Positions 31,301 to 33,848 of a stretch of DNA of 33,848 bases are shown here, in pieces. Source of the DNA: Defluviitaleaceae bacterium (GTDB lineage Bacteria > Bacillota > Clostridia > Lachnospirales > WQUN01); the NCBI GenBank assembly GCA_009786925.1, contig WRGY01000115.1, positions 1 through 33,848 of the forward strand, given 5' to 3'. The translations under genes were made by a program, and so were the position numbers. The notes beneath the pieces were generated by a model. It was not told the origin of the DNA, searched no databases, and saw only the letters and a program-made list of their open reading frames with translations. Within the stretch, counting starts at the first letter, position 1, and each line of letters begins with the position of its first letter.

Positions 31301-33848
31301 CTTTCCAAATTCCGGGCAGTGCTATACGGAATTATCTAAATACTATGTACGAAATGGAAGTACAGGTATGGACAAATCTGTATATCGGACAGTTTGAGAA
31401 TGCAATCATGGAAACATTCTTCCACGGACCTGCCGAGGAGGGCGGAGAGCGCGAGGAAGGGCGACCGCTTGCCCCTGCTTACAGGGAAGTCGAGGCTTCT
31501 CTAAATGTTCCGTTTAGCGAAGTATATTATTTCAATGCCGTTGAAGGTCGCATGGAGATTGACCTTTCTGCTACAGATATCCAAAACGTACTCCGTGGGG
31601 CAATAGGAGGCGGTGCGGGTGTCGTGCGCATCGTAAACGTCCCATTGATAACAACAACTACTCCTTCAGCTTTGATAGGTATTCCTGTAAACTTTGATTA
31701 TCTGACAGGTGGGGCAAATATCCCCGCGACAGGAACGATTATTCCTCAGACACCGGAGATGGTCGATTCTTTTGCGGAGACTAACAGGATAATCGGCTTG
31801 GCGGGCAATCACAGCATGAGCTTCCATTTAACCGGTGTGGAAGAAAACCGCGCATACTTTGTGTTCATGGATATGAGTATACAAAAATTTGTGGAAGAAG
31901 ATAATGATACATGGCAATTACGCGATGGAAGTCCGGGGATATCGGACCTCACGGGTATAGCTACGGCTACGACCATAGGTACTGTACAGCGTCCTCCCGG
32001 GCCGGGTGACATTATTCCTTCGGCACCGTCGGGACTGGGTGTACGCGACGTAGAACAAATGTCTGCGACGATATACTGGGACCCGATGCATCTGACCTCT
32101 GAACAAACCGCCGCCGGTACGAGAATCGAATGGGAAATCATGCGTTTCAATGATATTTCGCCATTCAACGAACCGGAGGAACTCTTAGCTAACAGGAATG
32201 ACATCACATTCCATGAGCTGTTTGATACCTTTGCAGATTTTCCATCGCGCAAAGCTTGGATAACCGATGACATCAGCCTTACTACTTTGCCCGGCAATAT
32301 ATTTTTTGAAGAACCTAACGAAGACATTTACTATAGATATGTGCCTTCGGAGGTATATTTAACCGACAGAACATTGTTGCCTAACGAGCTGTACTTTTAT
32401 TATGTGCGTACAGTACGTATAGACAAGATATTCGACCACCAACTGGATGCATATGTAGAAATACGGACGGCATCGGTCTGGTCAGAAATACCCGTCACCA
32501 CGACCCCTATCCAGCCACCAATCAATCTGCGACAAGAAGACCCAAGTGCATTGCCGGGTTTTGATGCAGAAACGATGGTATATGTGAGTTGGGAGCATCA
32601 AGTCATGCACCAGATACTGGAGGCTATGGGTGAACAGTTTATATTCCAGTATCAGATGAGAGAAGGGGAGGGAGCTTGGGGCGAGGTCACGACCGTCACA
32701 ATAGGAAGCATGACCCCTGCTGCACTAGACCCAAGCAATCCAAATCGTATACGTTATTTGATTTCCGGGCTACAGCACAGCACTATGTACCAGATGAGAG
32801 TGCGGTTACATGACATCACGGCAGGCGATTCTTCGTTATGGTCTAACACCATCACATTCTTGACAGATATTAATCAGGAAGATGGGCATCTCGACCGTGA
32901 GGTAGACGATTGGTTAAATTATCTGCGCCGTCGCCTGGAAGAGATTTTGCGTCAGCCATTCTGGACAGTACGGAGGACACCAACCAGTAATGTGTTGGTA
33001 TATCGCCCGGAGGCAGTGTTTACAGGATTTATGGAATCCATACCCGGCACGGCACTTCCACTGGAAAACTTAGGCAAAGCCAACACGGTATTCTACTTGC
33101 CGACCTCTATAGTGCTAACCGCAAATGAAAACAGACGCGGATTTTCTACATCTTTTGATGATATAGAATTTTTGCTCGCACCGTCATTCTTAAATCCGGG
33201 GGATAATCAACCGGTGATGGATATGTTACGCGCCTTGGATGCTCGTGGCTCTGTTCTTACAGATTCTTTCGTGCGGATTACTATTGACCGCTCAAACTTA
33301 GCACAGCTAAACAATGTACCTGCCATTACAGCGAGTACAAACTTTGCGATGGATATGGTAGCAACAAATAATTCTATCAGAAATATCAACACATGGGATA
33401 GGACTATGCTAACACGCGCTACACAGATAGTAGAGCGTTGGCTCGCAGACCCTGTTATTAGACAGGGCTTCCGTGACCAGTTGGTCGCAGAGATGTCAAA
33501 TGAAGAAATCTCTGACCATGTATATCACATCATAAACCGTGTGGAAGCAGAAATCATAGCCGAGACAAACCGCTTTATCAGAACAGGCCAAGACGGTATA
33601 CTCTCAAGCGAACTCAGACAAATTAGCGAGTTCGATGCCGCCATGCATGTAGTGGCAGTTGGCGTAGGTGAAAACATGTTTGCGAGTGGCTACAGAGTAA
33701 TAAACAATAACTGGCAACAGCAAAATCTCGTGGAACATCATAATGGCAGAGCTTTTGTGGCTCGCGGGCCCGGTATGTTTGCCTTCACAGGGCGAGTAGT
33801 GGATATCCCCGGCATAGAAGAAGTGCCTCGCGGCAATGTTGTCACAGG
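28318..33848 (+). CDS. Very large secreted surface protein with FN3-like domains, 3' truncated
   Basis: The frame runs from the ATG at 28318 to the window edge without a stop, giving at least 1843 residues. The ATG follows a GGGGGG(T) site at 28302-28307. Residues 1-33 are a signal peptide (MKNFKKHISLWLVVVMVFSL, then a likely cut after VYA). Residues 34-970 are beta-rich with many Pro, Gly and Tyr and no domain I can name. Fibronectin-III-like segments begin near residue 970 (PPPPVNLDV), 1234 (PSAPSGLGVRDV) and 1400 (PPINLRQED). A helical part starts near 1520 (DREVDDWLNYLRRRLEEIL). Cysteine is essentially absent. The likely C-terminal anchor (for example SLH repeats) is outside the window. 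Confidence 0.88.
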   Translation, partial: MKNFKKHISLWLVVVMVFSLFAPFSIRRVTVYAQTWIDEMGARGGELAATFHGMLSPPSGQMFPELTRRVGGDPVVTEGSVLVNWELARSVVWDGDMDVLRFFDEYGRRHELSVKRIMDYGGTIGLMVNYDIYVRRFDAAGDFVGYRHIGDPLFGAGAAGGFAIYAPGIGYLPAPQFFAEARNPGVDNPELGTILNRVNNRSRFMDPLLMDPWVPADAPERFTPTHPYFFDFINNPNDLVPAANQIFYQRLSPSFNISHNMGYSFRFGGSNVHFLWQDDQFYFYIEGIDSPFLSGGAIHEFTLERYSAIDARQYFRGVGGSAVRHPDGYVPHPSAVVPHPYPEYIGVYTSFARPPAGIANQPAMNVPVIDNPLNPDPDGGNVGNRRLGRVGHVYVIMGVSHDSVNTIPFAQNIDPLDPDAGFMPHVRNTHILREDTAPRGPLVGTGFVSGVETPNVSPAFPSYDHEPLDMTTRPYPIQPVEPDVGLDIRFNLPMLFSEDRGSFSEALASNLPLHDSLEVWLNMGIAGGPTSENLQIEFNIRDLEPYGVNPYGSAPGIINPPNHPRFELHDISLLTRQAQQTYPDRVRIKVGGMTPSIHYNEVFLAIVPIGSVTATTPANVLGWTNAQVSTPVGSSFYTFLRYEFTEQAGRPFIRIEPFNYSVNRVRAGFYQMVGAIVPGGYAIQSSTAGSTTPIFFPLPSMEPGVRQRFHITWSETTPLVGTPLLRHSQEVWWSPDGRPTISLPENFTISNVLNRPVRGDIHAGSLVFNASWDVGIMQNIVDIVNNFETTNEYLELSYMMGIATEPESMTTNPGHTNYMLVQMQIRRNPAAVGITTPSAITVSPLLVRYKGSFMPTHEWQHFNDPIVNNGRVAHSFGGVEPAWSDDGWQELGFRMDPATMNQMFFASIDIATDSIRRYRPVPPPPTMRRDFMFPGLYFLNVRLHEWNLDGNPGATWSRFDYIVVNDVTELAPPPPVNLDVTASNDPEEPPELNVSFQIPGSAIRNYLNTMYEMEVQVWTNLYIGQFENAIMETFFHGPAEEGGEREEGRPLAPAYREVEASLNVPFSEVYYFNAVEGRMEIDLSATDIQNVLRGAIGGGAGVVRIVNVPLITTTTPSALIGIPVNFDYLTGGANIPATGTIIPQTPEMVDSFAETNRIIGLAGNHSMSFHLTGVEENRAYFVFMDMSIQKFVEEDNDTWQLRDGSPGISDLTGIATATTIGTVQRPPGPGDIIPSAPSGLGVRDVEQMSATIYWDPMHLTSEQTAAGTRIEWEIMRFNDISPFNEPEELLANRNDITFHELFDTFADFPSRKAWITDDISLTTLPGNIFFEEPNEDIYYRYVPSEVYLTDRTLLPNELYFYYVRTVRIDKIFDHQLDAYVEIRTASVWSEIPVTTTPIQPPINLRQEDPSALPGFDAETMVYVSWEHQVMHQILEAMGEQFIFQYQMREGEGAWGEVTTVTIGSMTPAALDPSNPNRIRYLISGLQHSTMYQMRVRLHDITAGDSSLWSNTITFLTDINQEDGHLDREVDDWLNYLRRRLEEILRQPFWTVRRTPTSNVLVYRPEAVFTGFMESIPGTALPLENLGKANTVFYLPTSIVLTANENRRGFSTSFDDIEFLLAPSFLNPGDNQPVMDMLRALDARGSVLTDSFVRITIDRSNLAQLNNVPAITASTNFAMDMVATNNSIRNINTWDRTMLTRATQIVERWLADPVIRQGFRDQLVAEMSNEEISDHVYHIINRVEAEIIAETNRFIRTGQDGILSSELRQISEFDAAMHVVAVGVGENMFASGYRVINNNWQQQNLVEHHNGRAFVARGPGMFAFTGRVVDIPGIEEVPRGNVVT

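Overview
The window reads as the chromosome of an endospore-forming, flagellated, low-to-mid GC Firmicute, most likely a clostridium of the Lachnospirales type. The evidence is a Firmicutes-order S10-spc-alpha ribosomal operon, a KOW-domain RNA-binding gene between map and infA, zinc-ribbon forms of S14, S4 and L36, spoIIE, a flagellin gene, and small families (DUF1062, CD3324-like) that I associate with clostridia. I cannot name the species. No tRNA, rRNA, CRISPR array, insertion sequence or phage gene was seen.

Region 1 (1-13124) is the 3' part of the ribosomal protein superoperon, all on the plus strand: rplB (5' end cut by the window), rpsS, rplV, rpsC, rplP, rpmC, rpsQ, rplN, rplX, rplE, rpsN, rpsH, rplF, rplR, rpsE, rpmD, rplO, secY, map, a KOW protein gene, infA, rpmJ, rpsM, rpsK, rpsD, rpoA and rplQ, closed by a hairpin. 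It makes ribosomal subunits, the Sec channel, methionine aminopeptidase, IF-1 and RNA polymerase alpha. Oddities are the absence of adk between secY and map, and a 74-base overlap of rpsC with rplP.

Region 2 (13168-19879) is a tightly overlapping nine-gene plus-strand operon. It encodes a receiver-GGDEF protein with a degenerate active-site motif, a CvpA-like membrane protein, a single-pass protein resembling PilO, a large membrane nucleotide-sugar 4,6-dehydratase (CapD/PglF/WbpM class), a four-helix membrane protein, an MNT-type nucleotidyltransferase, a small PglC-type phosphoglycosyl transferase, a short SDR epimerase/reductase and a small four-cysteine protein. A strong hairpin ends it. 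The three sugar enzymes would be enough to make and lipid-link one 6-deoxy-HexNAc-type sugar. This operon is the best candidate here for an undescribed system.

Region 3 (19872-22560) is on the minus strand. It holds a GNAT acetyltransferase with an apparent N-terminal frame problem, a DUF1062 protein, a small CD3324-like HTH protein with a structured leader, and a 317-residue protein carrying a 21-base tandem repeat that encodes a Pro/Glu/Thr linker.

Region 4 (22627-25626) is on the plus strand: glmM with its own promoter, then a promoter driving an unrecognised 208-residue protein and, past a strong terminator, a short flagellin missing about 12 N-terminal residues. The glmM product feeds UDP-GlcNAc synthesis, which is the expected substrate of the Region 2 dehydratase.

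Region 5 (25625-33848) has spoIIE on the minus strand, a 329-base divergent intergenic region, and a very large secreted surface protein gene with fibronectin-III-like domains. That gene is open from 28318 to the window edge without a stop.
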